A stretch of DNA of 64,000 nucleotides from Glycomyces algeriensis (GTDB taxonomy: Bacteria > Actinomycetota > Actinomycetes > Mycobacteriales > Micromonosporaceae): contig NZ_JAPZVR010000004.1 of assembly GCF_027622855.1 (NCBI RefSeq), positions 190,021-254,020 on the forward strand. Direction: 5' to 3'. Made by a program: the position numbers and the translations under genes. Below, in pieces: positions 43,648-51,852 of this stretch; within the stretch, counting starts at the first letter, position 1, and the number at the start of each line of letters is the position of its first letter. The notes below the pieces were generated by a model, which was given only the letters and a program-made list of their open reading frames with translations, was not told the DNA's origin and did not search any database.

Positions 43648-43899
43648 TTAGCGGTTGTGGCTCAGGAGGCTCATCAGGTCGCTGGCCGAGAGGTCGAAGA
43701 CCGGGGAGGCGTCGCCGAGCTTGGAGTCGCGAACGTGGAAGCCGTCGCCTTCGGGGCAGGCAGCCAGTTCGACGCAATCAGAGTTGTTGTCAACGCCACT
43801 GCGAGTGCTCTTGCGCCAAGTCCGCCGAAGTTCCACGCAGTTCGAGTCGTTGCCTGGCCCGCTTCGGCTGCTCTTGCGCCAGGCGGTCACGTCATTCAT
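43648..43899 (-). CDS. DUF397 protein with duplicated N-terminal motif
   Basis: An 83-residue DUF397 protein, partner of the adjacent HTH regulator as in the WhiJ-like systems of Streptomyces. DUF397 normally has one WRKSS.SG...C.E unit and then VRDSK. Here the unit occurs twice: AWRKSSRSGPGNDSNCVEL and TWRKSTRSGVDNNSDCVEL, followed by DGFHVRDSKLGD and the C-terminal SASDLMSLL. The duplication is also visible in DNA. It overlaps the HTH gene by 8 nt. Confidence 0.88.
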   Translation of the reverse strand: MNDVTAWRKSSRSGPGNDSNCVELRRTWRKSTRSGVDNNSDCVELAACPEGDGFHVRDSKLGDASPVFDLSASDLMSLLSHNR

Positions 43900-44701
43900 T
43901 CAGGAACTCCCTCAACGGTATCGATTTGCCCCACAGAAGCTGCCAGAGTTCATCGTAACGCGCGATCCTGTCCTTCTCCTCGATGCACCAACTGGCATCC
44001 CACACCTCTGCATAGACGAAGGGCGGGCTGCCGAACTCGGCCCCATCCGGCTTGTAGACCGAAAAGGCGTGCGCACCCTCCGGGTACATCGTGTCGAGGA
44101 TCCGGATCTCCCAGTTCGGGAGCGCCTCGAGTTCTACCAGCCTATCGATCTGCTCTTCACGGGCTTCTTCGCTGAGGTGCCGGAGGCTTTCGGTCGCGGT
44201 TGCCGAGATGAGCAGCTTGACCTGCGGGTTATCGGTGCGCCTCAAGAGCGCCTGCTGCCGCTCCTTATTGAAGGCCCAGCCTCGGTTGGCCTGCTCATCG
44301 GTGCCGTTTGAGCCGACCTTCACGAAGTCGAAATGGTAGGCACGAGTTTGGGCGATGCCCGGGATGAAGTAGGTCTCCCACTTCAGGATGAGGCCGTTCG
44401 ACCGCTCAGCCATGCTGAGGCACAGGGCGTTGAACCTGCGGTCGGCCTGGAAGTTCTCCTCGTGCTCATTCCGAGCGATCTGGATCATGTACGCGCGGAG
44501 CTCATCGTCCATGCCGAGGTATTCGGCGAGTGGCCACATCTGACCGAGATCAGGGCACTTCTCGCCACGTTCCCACTTGGCGACGGTCTGGTCGCTTCGC
44601 TTAACGAACCTTCCAACAGCTGACTGGCTGAGCTTCCTTTCAAGTCGGCGGATTCGGATTTCCCTGCCCGGGAGCCACTTTGCGAGCTTCGATGATGGCA
44701 C
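43892..44701 (-). CDS. XRE-family regulator with DUF5753 domain
   Basis: A 269-residue regulator. The N-terminal helix-turn-helix (residues 14-68; LERKLSQSAVGRFVKRSDQTVAKWERGEKCPDLGQMWPLAEYLGMD) is followed by the DUF5753 effector domain (about 85-265), with the typical WETYFIPGIAQTRAY and LNWEIRILD-like segments. Such regulators pair with a DUF397 protein and often control development or secondary metabolism. GC content is lower here than in neighbouring genes. The likely operator is the palindrome upstream of the divergent gene at 44990. Confidence 0.88.
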   Translation of the reverse strand: MPSSKLAKWLPGREIRIRRLERKLSQSAVGRFVKRSDQTVAKWERGEKCPDLGQMWPLAEYLGMDDELRAYMIQIARNEHEENFQADRRFNALCLSMAERSNGLILKWETYFIPGIAQTRAYHFDFVKVGSNGTDEQANRGWAFNKERQQALLRRTDNPQVKLLISATATESLRHLSEEAREEQIDRLVELEALPNWEIRILDTMYPEGAHAFSVYKPDGAEFGSPPFVYAEVWDASWCIEEKDRIARYDELWQLLWGKSIPLREFLNE

Positions 44702-44989
44702 GGTGGGTTGCCTCCTGCCTCAGCGGAATTCGTGCTGGCCTCCAATGATGACATTGCGTTGCGACAAGGTGGACACCTGTCACAGACAGCACTCCTTAAG
44801 CACGCCATCCAAATACACCTATAGAAAACAGGCCCTGATTGCAAGGGGTCGAAGGCTAAGTACTCTCGACTCACGATATGAATTGCCTGTTCAGTGGCTT
44901 GCGCGCTCCGTAGGTTGAAGAGGTCCCGCCTCGGCAGTACGCGTGGGACCTGTCGGATATCCGACAACATCCGAAGTGGAGTGAGTGCA
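44702..44989. promoter_or_regulatory. Divergent AT-rich intergenic region with a 16-bp palindrome
   Basis: This 288-bp gap is notably AT-richer than its surroundings (for example 44800-44890). TGTCGGATATCCGACA at 44951-44966 is a perfect 16-bp palindrome, 23 bp before the start of the 100-residue gene, and a partial copy of its half-site (CATCCGA) follows at 44968. It is a good candidate operator for the HTH-DUF5753 protein. No gene is seen in the gap. Confidence 0.6.
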
Positions 44990-45292
44990 ATGAAGATCGC
45001 TGAACCTTCCGATCCGCTGCTGCGCGGACGATTCACCGATGGCCGCAACGAGTTCTGCGTCCGCGCCTCGAGTATCGACGCGCCCGACTCGTTCCAGGTC
45101 TTTGTGCCGGGCGAACGCGTGGACATCGTCATGATCGTCTCCGGCATCAACACCGGCTACCTGCACGCGACCTGGGGCGAAGTCTGGCGCACCTACTCCC
45201 CCGAGTGGAAGGTCTGGCTCGAGGACACGGCGTTCAAGGTCTTCTACAAGGTCACCACGCGCCCGTGGGACAGCCGGTACTGCGACGGATGA
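44990..45292 (+). CDS. Unknown 100-residue protein
   Basis: I do not recognise the family. The product has 100 residues, no signal peptide and no membrane helix, with a fairly high content of aromatic residues (GYLHATWGEVWRTYSPEWKVWLEDTAFKVFYKV). The N-terminus is acidic and polar. The coding bias is normal and GTGGAG precedes the ATG. It is divergent from the HTH-DUF5753/DUF397 pair, with the 16-bp palindrome in its promoter, so it is the likely regulated gene. A terminator follows. Confidence 0.7.
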   Translation: MKIAEPSDPLLRGRFTDGRNEFCVRASSIDAPDSFQVFVPGERVDIVMIVSGINTGYLHATWGEVWRTYSPEWKVWLEDTAFKVFYKVTTRPWDSRYCDG

Positions 45293-45348
45293 GCGTCGCT
45301 CCAGGGTCCTCGAGGCTCATACGAACTCAAGACTTAATTCTCCCGGCA

Positions 45349-45386
45349 GGGCCGGTCGATCTGGTGGGGATCGGCCGGCCCATCTT
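45349..45386 (+). terminator. Terminator after the 100-residue gene
   Basis: A 13-bp stem (45349-45361 with 45369-45381, one G-T wobble), 7-nt loop and ATCTTT tail, 57 bp after the stop codon. Confidence 0.75.
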
Positions 45387-45478
45387 TGAAAGTTGGCATG
45401 CCGTGCAACGACACGCGTGGTTGTGATCACATCGTCGCGCCTCCATACTGACTAGACCCCCTTCCGGAAGGAGCTCCG

Positions 45479-46258
45479 GTGTCGAGTATCGAAGAAGCTT
45501 CTGGCTCAGTCGCCACGAACGCCGACAGCGCGCGCGAACTCGCCGGAAGCATCACGTCCTCGAAAGACCTCCTCGACTCATTGGCGGCGCGACTCGACGC
45601 CATCGGAGTGGAGACCACAGCGCGGCAGACGCAAGTCGCCGGAGACCGGGCCGAAGAACTCGCCGGCCATGCCAATGCGTTGGCCGATGCCCTCGATTCC
45701 CTTCGGCAGCAAGTCGATGCGCTCAAGGGTTTACTTGCGGGCGCCCTCCGAAGCGGCGCCGGAAATGCGAATCGGGGTCGCGCATCGCGTCCGGCTTCAG
45801 CGTCGGGAAGCGGCGCCGGTCAAGAGCCGCTGCCACTCAAAGGACCGGTCGCCTCGGTCACCCCAACCGGCATCAGCAAGCGGCACTTCCTCGGGAAGCT
45901 CCAGATGAAGAGCCCGGCCAAAGAGCGGAACACGGTCGTGCTGCCCGGCGTCGACACCGATGCCGACATCGCCGCGATCAAGACCGGCCGGGCCGCGTAC
46001 GTGCGCGACAACCTCTACAAGGTCAACGATCGGACCTACGGCGTCAAGCCCACGGGGACCGTGTATCCCGTGCGCGGCAACGGCTTCGTGGAGCTGGACA
46101 AGCTCGAGTACACCGCACTCAAGGGCCTGAAGGTCTACAAGGGCGACCGGGCGGCGGCCGAACGCGACCCGCAAATCGCCCGGTTCAGCCGCCACATGAC
46201 GGATAAAACATGGGAAACTGCCCGAAACGTGTTCAATCAGGGACAGGAGCGGGCCTGA
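45479..46258 (+). CDS. Putative toxin with WXG100-like coiled N-terminus and unassigned C-terminal domain
   Basis: A 259-residue protein in three parts. Residues 1-95 form an Ala/Leu/Asp-rich helical coil (ARELAGSITSSKDLLDSLAARLDAI; ALADALDSLRQQVDALKGLLAG), similar in style to ESX/LXG-type export modules but without a clear WXG. Residues 96-125 are a Ser/Gly/Ala linker. Residues 130-259 are a compact domain (NLYKVNDRTYGVKPTGTVYPV; GNGFVELDKLEYTALKGLK) that resembles polymorphic-toxin tips in layout. The next gene overlaps by 1 nt and could encode immunity. The GTG at 45479 follows GGAAGGAG. The toxin role is inferred. Confidence 0.6.
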   Translation: MSSIEEASGSVATNADSARELAGSITSSKDLLDSLAARLDAIGVETTARQTQVAGDRAEELAGHANALADALDSLRQQVDALKGLLAGALRSGAGNANRGRASRPASASGSGAGQEPLPLKGPVASVTPTGISKRHFLGKLQMKSPAKERNTVVLPGVDTDADIAAIKTGRAAYVRDNLYKVNDRTYGVKPTGTVYPVRGNGFVELDKLEYTALKGLKVYKGDRAAAERDPQIARFSRHMTDKTWETARNVFNQGQERA

Positions 46259-46716
46259 TGCGCGACTACACGATCGTGTTCATAGAGCCGGTGGACCTCG
46301 GCCTCCTTGCGGCCGAAGCCGCCGATGCCTTCGCGATTCCCCGCGAGCAGATCGAGGTCTGGGACGGCAAGGCCTTCGCCGCTCCCGTGGCCGATCCGGT
46401 CATCGCCCAGGTCGCCGCCGGTTCGGGGCCGGGCGCGTACGCGGAGTTCGTCGGCTTCGACGCGTTCGCTTCGCATGCGGGCGATCCCGAACTCCTCGAT
46501 GTGGCCGTTGAACTCGCCACGAGGCTGAAGCACCGGGTGGTCTTCGGACCGGAGAGCGCCGAGGACTACCGCTGGACCCTCGTCGCCGCCGACGGCAGCC
46601 ACGGCAGGGTCCTCCTTGACGACGACCAGCTCGACGACGGCGCGATCACGATCCTCGGCACGGTCGAACCCATAAGCGGCGCATCGGAACTGCCGCAGCT
46701 GCCAGAGGTGCACTGA
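46258..46716 (+). CDS. Putative immunity protein paired with the preceding gene
   Basis: A 152-residue acidic cytosolic protein with no recognised family. It looks like a small alpha/beta fold: RDYTIVFIEPVDLGLLAAEAADAF at the start, a middle segment AYAEFVGFDAFASHAGDPELLDVAVELATRLKHRVVFGPE, and a late DYRWTLVAADG strand. Low pI, size, and translational coupling (TGATG) to the toxin-like gene fit an immunity protein. ACAGGAG precedes the start. This is inferred from context only. Confidence 0.6.
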   Translation: MRDYTIVFIEPVDLGLLAAEAADAFAIPREQIEVWDGKAFAAPVADPVIAQVAAGSGPGAYAEFVGFDAFASHAGDPELLDVAVELATRLKHRVVFGPESAEDYRWTLVAADGSHGRVLLDDDQLDDGAITILGTVEPISGASELPQLPEVH

Positions 46717-46730
46717 GAGTTCCCGCGCAA

Positions 46731-46742
46731 GTCACGCGTGAC
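46731..46742. repeat. 12-bp palindrome GTCACGCGTGAC
   Basis: A perfect palindrome 14 bp after the immunity-like gene, within a 299-bp gap that holds no gene and contains the promoter of the S1 protease. It may be a regulator site or a minimal hairpin. Confidence 0.4.
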
Positions 46743-47015
46743 ACTGGGTGATGCGGGAGCGTTCGGAGTGGTGGGCAACCGGCACCGATTCCATCGACCG
46801 CGAAGGCCCGGCCCGCCGTCATGCATGCAACAGCTGCCGGTCATCCGCCGGTGTTCCGCCTCGCTTTCCCCTCCCTCCGCCGAAAGAATGGCTTCAAGGC
46901 CTGGTCGCGTCCGGGTTTCCAACTCGGCGGCCACGGTCCCAGTCACGGCTTTCGACCCTTGTCCATCGGACAGGTCGCCGCCGAGACGACTCCCCTCCGA
47001 GAGACTGGACGGAAC

Positions 47016-48203
47016 ATGACGAAGACACGTGCGCTCATCGCGCTCGCATCATCCGCACTCCTCCTCGCCCCCGCAGCGGCCGCGAATGCCGAAGCGCCCG
47101 AAGCAGGTCCCTACCTCCAGACCGCCGACGAAGCCCTCGCCCAAGACCTCACCCTCATCGCCGCGGCCCAAGGCTGGACCTACGCCGAAGCACTCGCCCA
47201 GCACAAGGCGGCCGAAGCGATCGGGGACCTGGCAGTCGAGGTCGCGGCGGCGTACCCTGACGCTTTCGTCGGGTCCGCACTGTCCACAGAGCCCGGTGGA
47301 ACCCCCACGCTCTACATCAAGGGCACCGCCGCCCCGGCGATCAATGCACTCGCCGCGTCGGCCGAGGTCGCCGTCCGCATCGCCGACGACCAGCCGTATT
47401 CGTTCGTCGAACTGGAAGCGCGCAGTGCCAAGCTGCACGCCGAGCTCATCGGCATGGGCTACGACACCCTCATGACGGCCGTCGACATCACCAGCGGCAC
47501 CGTCGAAGCCGAGATCGAGACCACGACGGAGCTCTCGTCCAGCAGGACGAGCGTTCGAGCCGCCCTGTCCGAGGAGTTCGACGAGGGCGTCGAACTGAAC
47601 TTCATCGACTCGCTGGACGCCGGGCTCGAATACGCCTTCGGGGGCGCCAGGGTCAACGGCGACGGATCGTGCACCAGCGGCTGGACCGTCATCACTCCAA
47701 GGGGTGCCCAAGGCGTGACCACCGCCGGCCACTGCGATGGCATGACCCGCATCTACGAAGACGGCACCGGCTGGCACGCGATGGACTACCGGGCGCAGCA
47801 TCGCGGCCAGTGGGGCGACGTCGAATGGCACAGCGTGCCCGGCCAGTCCACTCCTGCCCGGTTCTACGCCAATGCGAGCACGCGTCGCACCACGTCCTCC
47901 ATCGAACCGGCCTCCGGACTCACCACCGGCGAATCGATCTGCGTCTACGGCCGGAGCACCAATGAGCGTGACTGCTCGGCGCTGTTGTTGCGCCCCAGCA
48001 TCAGATGCACGATCGACGGCGTCAGCACCGACCGTCTGGTCCAGATGAACAAGCACGTCACCACCGACGGCGACTCCGGTGGCGGCTGGTCCCACGGCAA
48101 CCGGGCATACGGAGGCCATGTGGGCCACTGCTCCGGAGACAGTGTCTTCACGCCGGTCGCCTACTTCCCCAACGCACTCGGCGTCTCGGTCAGGACCGCC
48201 TGA
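47016..48203 (+). CDS. Secreted S1-family serine protease (streptogrisin-like)
   Basis: A 395-residue preproprotein. The signal peptide is MTKTRALIALASSALLLAPAAAANA, with likely cleavage after residue 25. A propeptide follows to about 205, with an alpha-lytic-protease-type pro region (YSFVELEARSAKLHAELIGMGYDTL). The mature chymotrypsin-fold domain has His239 in VTTAGHC, Asp268 in WGDVEWHS and Ser354 in GDSGGGW. Cysteine pairs C219/C240 and C331/C372 fit streptogrisin disulfides. Released outside the cell. The ATG lies after GGACGGAAC. A long terminator hairpin follows. Confidence 0.9.
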   Translation: MTKTRALIALASSALLLAPAAAANAEAPEAGPYLQTADEALAQDLTLIAAAQGWTYAEALAQHKAAEAIGDLAVEVAAAYPDAFVGSALSTEPGGTPTLYIKGTAAPAINALAASAEVAVRIADDQPYSFVELEARSAKLHAELIGMGYDTLMTAVDITSGTVEAEIETTTELSSSRTSVRAALSEEFDEGVELNFIDSLDAGLEYAFGGARVNGDGSCTSGWTVITPRGAQGVTTAGHCDGMTRIYEDGTGWHAMDYRAQHRGQWGDVEWHSVPGQSTPARFYANASTRRTTSSIEPASGLTTGESICVYGRSTNERDCSALLLRPSIRCTIDGVSTDRLVQMNKHVTTDGDSGGGWSHGNRAYGGHVGHCSGDSVFTPVAYFPNALGVSVRTA

Positions 48204-48216
48204 CTCGGATCGAGAG

Positions 48217-48265
48217 CGCGGACGATCGCCGAACTGCTCCACTTGCGGTTCGGCGATCGTCCGCG
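48217..48265 (+). terminator. Long-stem terminator after the S1 protease
   Basis: A perfect 18-bp stem (48217-48234 with 48248-48265) and a 13-nt loop starts 13 bp after the stop codon. It has no T run, so it may also protect the mRNA 3' end. Confidence 0.75.
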
Positions 48266-48380
48266 TGAGCCGTTCGGTCAGCGGCGTCCGCTCAGCGCGT
48301 TGGATTCGGGTGGCCCTCGAGTCCCTCACTGCTCGGTGCGGCGAGCAGGCGGACCCAGGTGCCCGGTTCGGGGACGGCCG

Positions 48381-49505
48381 CTACTTCCCGGCGAGGTAGT
48401 CCTGCGCGTTGGCGAGGTACTCCTCGATCTCCTGCTCCCAGGCGTAGACCTCGGATTCGCGGTCGATGACCCTCTCGACGCTCATGCGGGCCCAGGCCTC
48501 GTCCGAGCCCTCGCGCAGACCGCTCTCCTCAGCGCATTCGGCGAAGTCGAGGGCCATCGCGAGCTCGAACGCCACCGGGTCAGCGTCCTCGGCGTCATCG
48601 GGGAGCGGCGGCAGCTCCTCGCCTTGGTCGTCGACGCCACTGCCCTCGACCTGGCCGAGGTACTGCCAGGTGGGCAGCCACCCCAGGTCGTCGAAGTCCC
48701 ATTCGCCGTAACCGCGATCCTCGACGCAGATCAGGAAGTCCTCCTCCTGGTCGGCATAGTCGTTCGAGAGCTCGGCGTAAAGCTCACCGTCGCCGATCCA
48801 GGTGAGCGGGCTCTCCAGGTCCGGCCGGCTCCAGTAGTCCTCGCCGTCGATCTCCCGGTGGAGCACTTCGCCGTAGACGGTCTCGATGGTCTTCAGTTCG
48901 CAGCCACCGAAGGGCGGCTGCGGGCCCAGCGCCTCGGTGTCGACCGCCTCGACCTCCTCCGGGGTGTCGGCCCCTTCGTAGGCCTCTGACATGGCCTTCT
49001 CGTACGCGGCTCGCTCCGGGCCGACGAACGCCACGGTCCAGGCATCCTTGTACTCCTCGTCCGTCGCGTCCCACTCCGCGTACGCGGCGTTCTCGGCGGG
49101 ATCGCTCCAACCCTGCTCCTCGGCGGTGAAGGCGAGGAAGTCCAGGTCTTCGCGCATGGCAAGGGCCTCTTCGGATTCGGAGGCCCAAACCCAGATGCCG
49201 AAACCGAACTCCTGCGCCTGCTCGACCGTGGGGATGCGCGAGTACGGGGCGTCGAAGCCCTCGAAGCGGTTGGGGTACGTGTTGCCGTGCAGCGCGCTCG
49301 AATTGTGGACGGTGAAACCCTCGTCCTGCATGCATATGCTCGCGACGCGGGCCTCGGCCTGGCTGAGTTCCCAGGCCAGCGCGGAGCCGTTCACGATGCT
49401 GGCCTCGATGGCGGTGATGTCCTCGGCGGTGACCTCGGTTTTCGGATCTGAGCATCCGGCGACGGCGAAGGCTCCGGCGAGCAGGGTGATCGCGGCACGG
49501 CGCAT
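48381..49505 (-). CDS. Acidic lipoprotein of unknown function
   Basis: A 374-residue lipoprotein. The lipobox FAVAGC at residues 13-18 follows a short hydrophobic signal, and the mature part is strongly acidic. Paired cysteines recur (ASICMQDEGF, FGGCELK, FLICVEDRGYGEWDF, DFAECAEESGLREG), as in a family of actinobacterial surface lipoproteins annotated only as hypothetical. GGAAGG precedes the ATG. Convergent with the S1 protease. No substrate or partner is evident. Confidence 0.75.
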   Translation of the reverse strand: MRRAAITLLAGAFAVAGCSDPKTEVTAEDITAIEASIVNGSALAWELSQAEARVASICMQDEGFTVHNSSALHGNTYPNRFEGFDAPYSRIPTVEQAQEFGFGIWVWASESEEALAMREDLDFLAFTAEEQGWSDPAENAAYAEWDATDEEYKDAWTVAFVGPERAAYEKAMSEAYEGADTPEEVEAVDTEALGPQPPFGGCELKTIETVYGEVLHREIDGEDYWSRPDLESPLTWIGDGELYAELSNDYADQEEDFLICVEDRGYGEWDFDDLGWLPTWQYLGQVEGSGVDDQGEELPPLPDDAEDADPVAFELAMALDFAECAEESGLREGSDEAWARMSVERVIDRESEVYAWEQEIEEYLANAQDYLAGK

Positions 49506-49716
49506 CTCGGCGACCGCCTTCCAGGGGGTTCAGGCAGGGGCGGGACTGTCGCGCCACTGTAGCGAATCGTTCGAAAGGTGTACGACCGAAGTCGCGCGTC
49601 CGGTTGCACCTTTGGTCGGGAGCGCTTGGGGCGCAGTTCATCCGCTGACACGAGGTGCGGGCTCGCGGGGGTGGTGAGACTGGTGGTGTCAGTCCCTTCG
49701 ACCTCAAGGAGTCCGC

Positions 49717-50694
49717 ATGACCGCGACACGCCGCCGCAGCCTGTTGGCCGCCGGCGCATTGGGCACCCTTACCGTGGGTGCCATGGCTTTCAAACAGCGT
49801 CCGGCGGGTGCCGAGGAGACAGGGGGTTCGGGCCGCCCTGTGCGGTTCCGTCCGGGCGGGTGCACGCCCGACCTGGAGGTGGACTGGCACGCGGGCTGGC
49901 CGTCGCCGAAGCACGATCCGGCGCCGGAGATCCAGTCGCACGCCGCCGACGAGCACACTGTCATCATGCGGCAGAACAAGTCCGTGCACTATGAGGCGCC
50001 GTTCATGTTCCTGCTGTTCGGCAATGACGCGGCGCTGCTGATCGACACCGGCGCGACGCCGGAGCCGGCGTACTTCCCGCTGCGCGAGGTCGTGGATGCG
50101 CACATCGAGGCGTGGCTGCGCCGCCACCGGCGCGAGGAGTACCGGCTGATCGTCGTGCACACGCACGGCCACGGCGACCACAAGGCCGCTGACGCGCAGT
50201 TCGCGGACCGGCCGGACACCACTGTGGTCGGTCCGGGTCTCGATGCGGTGCGGGCGTTCTACGGGTTCGAGGACTGGCCGCAGACGCCGCGCGAGCTCGA
50301 CCTGGGCGGCCGGATCGTCGACGTCGTGCCGGGGCCGGGGCACCACGCGTCGGCGACGGTGTTCTACGACCGGTGGACGAGCCTGCTGCTCACCGGCGAC
50401 ACGTTCTACCCGGGCCGGCTGTACGTGCAGGACTGGAACGCATTTGAGGCCACTGTGGACCGAATGGTGGCGTGGTGCGATGAGCATCCGGTGTCGCACC
50501 TGCTGGGCTGCCACGTCGAGATGTCAGTGGCTCCGGGCCTCGACTACCCGCGCGGCACGACGTACCAGCCGGACGAGGCCGCGCTGCCGATGCGAGTGGC
50601 ACAGCTTCGGGCGCTGCAGGCGGCCGTGCGGGAGATCGGCGGCGCTCCTGGCGTGCACAAGTACGACGACTTCCACATCTGGTACGAGGTCTGA
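49717..50694 (+). CDS. Tat-exported MBL-fold metallo-hydrolase
   Basis: A 325-residue exported hydrolase. The N-terminal TRRRSLLAAGALGTLTVGAMA looks like a twin-arginine signal. The zinc motif VVHTHGHGDHKAAD, then VPGPGHHASATVF, LLTGDTFYPG and LLGCHVEMS supply the MBL ligands. Family members range from lactamases to lactonases and phosphodiesterases; the substrate is not set. AAGGAG lies 5 nt before the ATG. The 211-bp gap upstream has no gene. Confidence 0.83.
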   Translation: MTATRRRSLLAAGALGTLTVGAMAFKQRPAGAEETGGSGRPVRFRPGGCTPDLEVDWHAGWPSPKHDPAPEIQSHAADEHTVIMRQNKSVHYEAPFMFLLFGNDAALLIDTGATPEPAYFPLREVVDAHIEAWLRRHRREEYRLIVVHTHGHGDHKAADAQFADRPDTTVVGPGLDAVRAFYGFEDWPQTPRELDLGGRIVDVVPGPGHHASATVFYDRWTSLLLTGDTFYPGRLYVQDWNAFEATVDRMVAWCDEHPVSHLLGCHVEMSVAPGLDYPRGTTYQPDEAALPMRVAQLRALQAAVREIGGAPGVHKYDDFHIWYEV

Positions 50695-50724
50695 CCCCTG
50701 GAGGCGGCGTCGTAGGGTGGCCGG

Positions 50725-51639
50725 ATGAGCGAGACCCCTGACGAACCGCTGGCGATCCGCGGCTACGACGACCGGAACCGGACGTTCGCGCACCTCAGCG
50801 CGGACGCGCTCGGCGAGCGTGTGCGCGGGCTCGATGACGGGTCCCTGGAGTGGATCGTCGTGCAGCGGGTCCCGGACCTGCCGTACGACACGATCCAGGC
50901 CGGGGGCGGGTCCGGTTCCGGGCGCGTCGACGTGTCGTACCGGGTCGGCGACGAGCCGTGGCTTGAGGCGTCGCTTCCGGTGGAGGCGGCGGCCGCGGTC
51001 TTCGTGGCCTGGGCGCGCAACGAACCCGGTTGGGAGGGAGCGCATCCGTGGGAGCCGGCGGAGTGGTGGGACGAGGAGCCGGTGCCCGCGCCCTCCCCCG
51101 AGGCGGCCGCGGAGACCACGGTCCTGGCCGCCAAGTATCTCGAGATGGGGTACCTGTCGTTCGACCGAATGGTGCAGGACCTCGAGGAGATGTCCGAGGC
51201 GGACCCGCCGATCACGCGGGCCCAGGCGCGCGAGATCCTCGCCCCGATGTGGCGCGAGCGGGTCGCGGAGCAGGCGGGCTGGGGCGTCACGGACTGCGAC
51301 CGGCTGACCGAGGCGTTCGCGGAGCTCGACCGGGGCGGGATCGTCGCGCGGGAGCACTTCGCGTGCTGCCAGCGGTGCGGCACCACCGAGATCTGGGACG
51401 AGGCCGACCCCGAGCACCGCGGGTACGTGTTCTTCCATATGCAGGACACCGAGTCCGCGCATGACGGCGTGCTGTACCTCGCCTACGGATCGCGGTCGGA
51501 CCTGGTGGAGGAGACCCTCGCGGTGGGGCACGACGTGGTCAAGACCCTGCAGGCGCACGGGTTCCAGACCGCTTGGGACGGTTCGGAGCGCACCCGGATC
51601 AGGATCACGGACCTGGAGTGGCGCAAACGCCTGCAGTAG
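50725..51639 (+). CDS. DUF6891 family protein
   Basis: A 304-residue cytosolic protein. The C-terminal half has the DUF6891 pattern: ARNIL-type acidic helix, LDRGGIVAREHFACCQRCGTTEIWDEA, then YVFFHMQDTESAHDGVLYLAYGS and TLQAHGFQTAWDGS. The CCxxC cluster may bind zinc. Function unknown. The ATG follows TAGGGT (50713-50718) by 6 nt, so it is probably leaderless. Palindromic repeats begin immediately after the stop codon. Confidence 0.7.
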   Translation: MSETPDEPLAIRGYDDRNRTFAHLSADALGERVRGLDDGSLEWIVVQRVPDLPYDTIQAGGGSGSGRVDVSYRVGDEPWLEASLPVEAAAAVFVAWARNEPGWEGAHPWEPAEWWDEEPVPAPSPEAAAETTVLAAKYLEMGYLSFDRMVQDLEEMSEADPPITRAQAREILAPMWRERVAEQAGWGVTDCDRLTEAFAELDRGGIVAREHFACCQRCGTTEIWDEADPEHRGYVFFHMQDTESAHDGVLYLAYGSRSDLVEETLAVGHDVVKTLQAHGFQTAWDGSERTRIRITDLEWRKRLQ

Positions 51640-51640
51640 G

Positions 51641-51709
51641 TCCTATAGGAAATAGGATCTACGATCCCGACTCGGGAGACCGGATCCTATAGGATAGATC
51701 CTATAGGAT
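51641..51709. repeat. Three copies of palindrome TCCTATAGGA
   Basis: TCCTATAGGA occurs at 51641-51650, 51685-51694 and 51699-51708; the last two extend to ATCCTATAGGAT and are 14 bp apart. Further half-sites (ATAGGATCTACGATCC) lie between. The block is AT-rich and begins 2 bp after the DUF6891 stop, between convergent genes. Confidence 0.85.
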
Positions 51710-51732
51710 TTGGACCGTAGCCACCGGCGCCA

Positions 51733-51797
51733 GGCCCTGCGGTAACGGAATCGCGGTCTGAGCGAGGCCCAGCGGTAACGGGATCGCGGTCTGAGCG
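51733..51797. repeat. 33-bp tandem duplication
   Basis: GGCCCWGCGGTAACGGRATC and the following CGCGGTCTGAGCG occur twice, 33 bp apart (51733-51765 and 51766-51797), with two mismatches. No gene is present in this 213-bp gap. Confidence 0.8.
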
Positions 51798-51815
51798 CCC
51801 TTGCAGGACATGACA

Positions 51816-51843
51816 AAGGGCGGTACCGCGCGGTCCCGCCCTT
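51816..51843 (-). terminator. Terminator after the epimerase gene
   Basis: Outer stem of 8 bp (51816-51823 with 51836-51843) and an inner palindromic ACCGCGCGGT; followed on the minus strand by TGTC. It lies 9 bp after the epimerase stop. Confidence 0.7.
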
Positions 51844-51852
51844 CGCTTCGCC

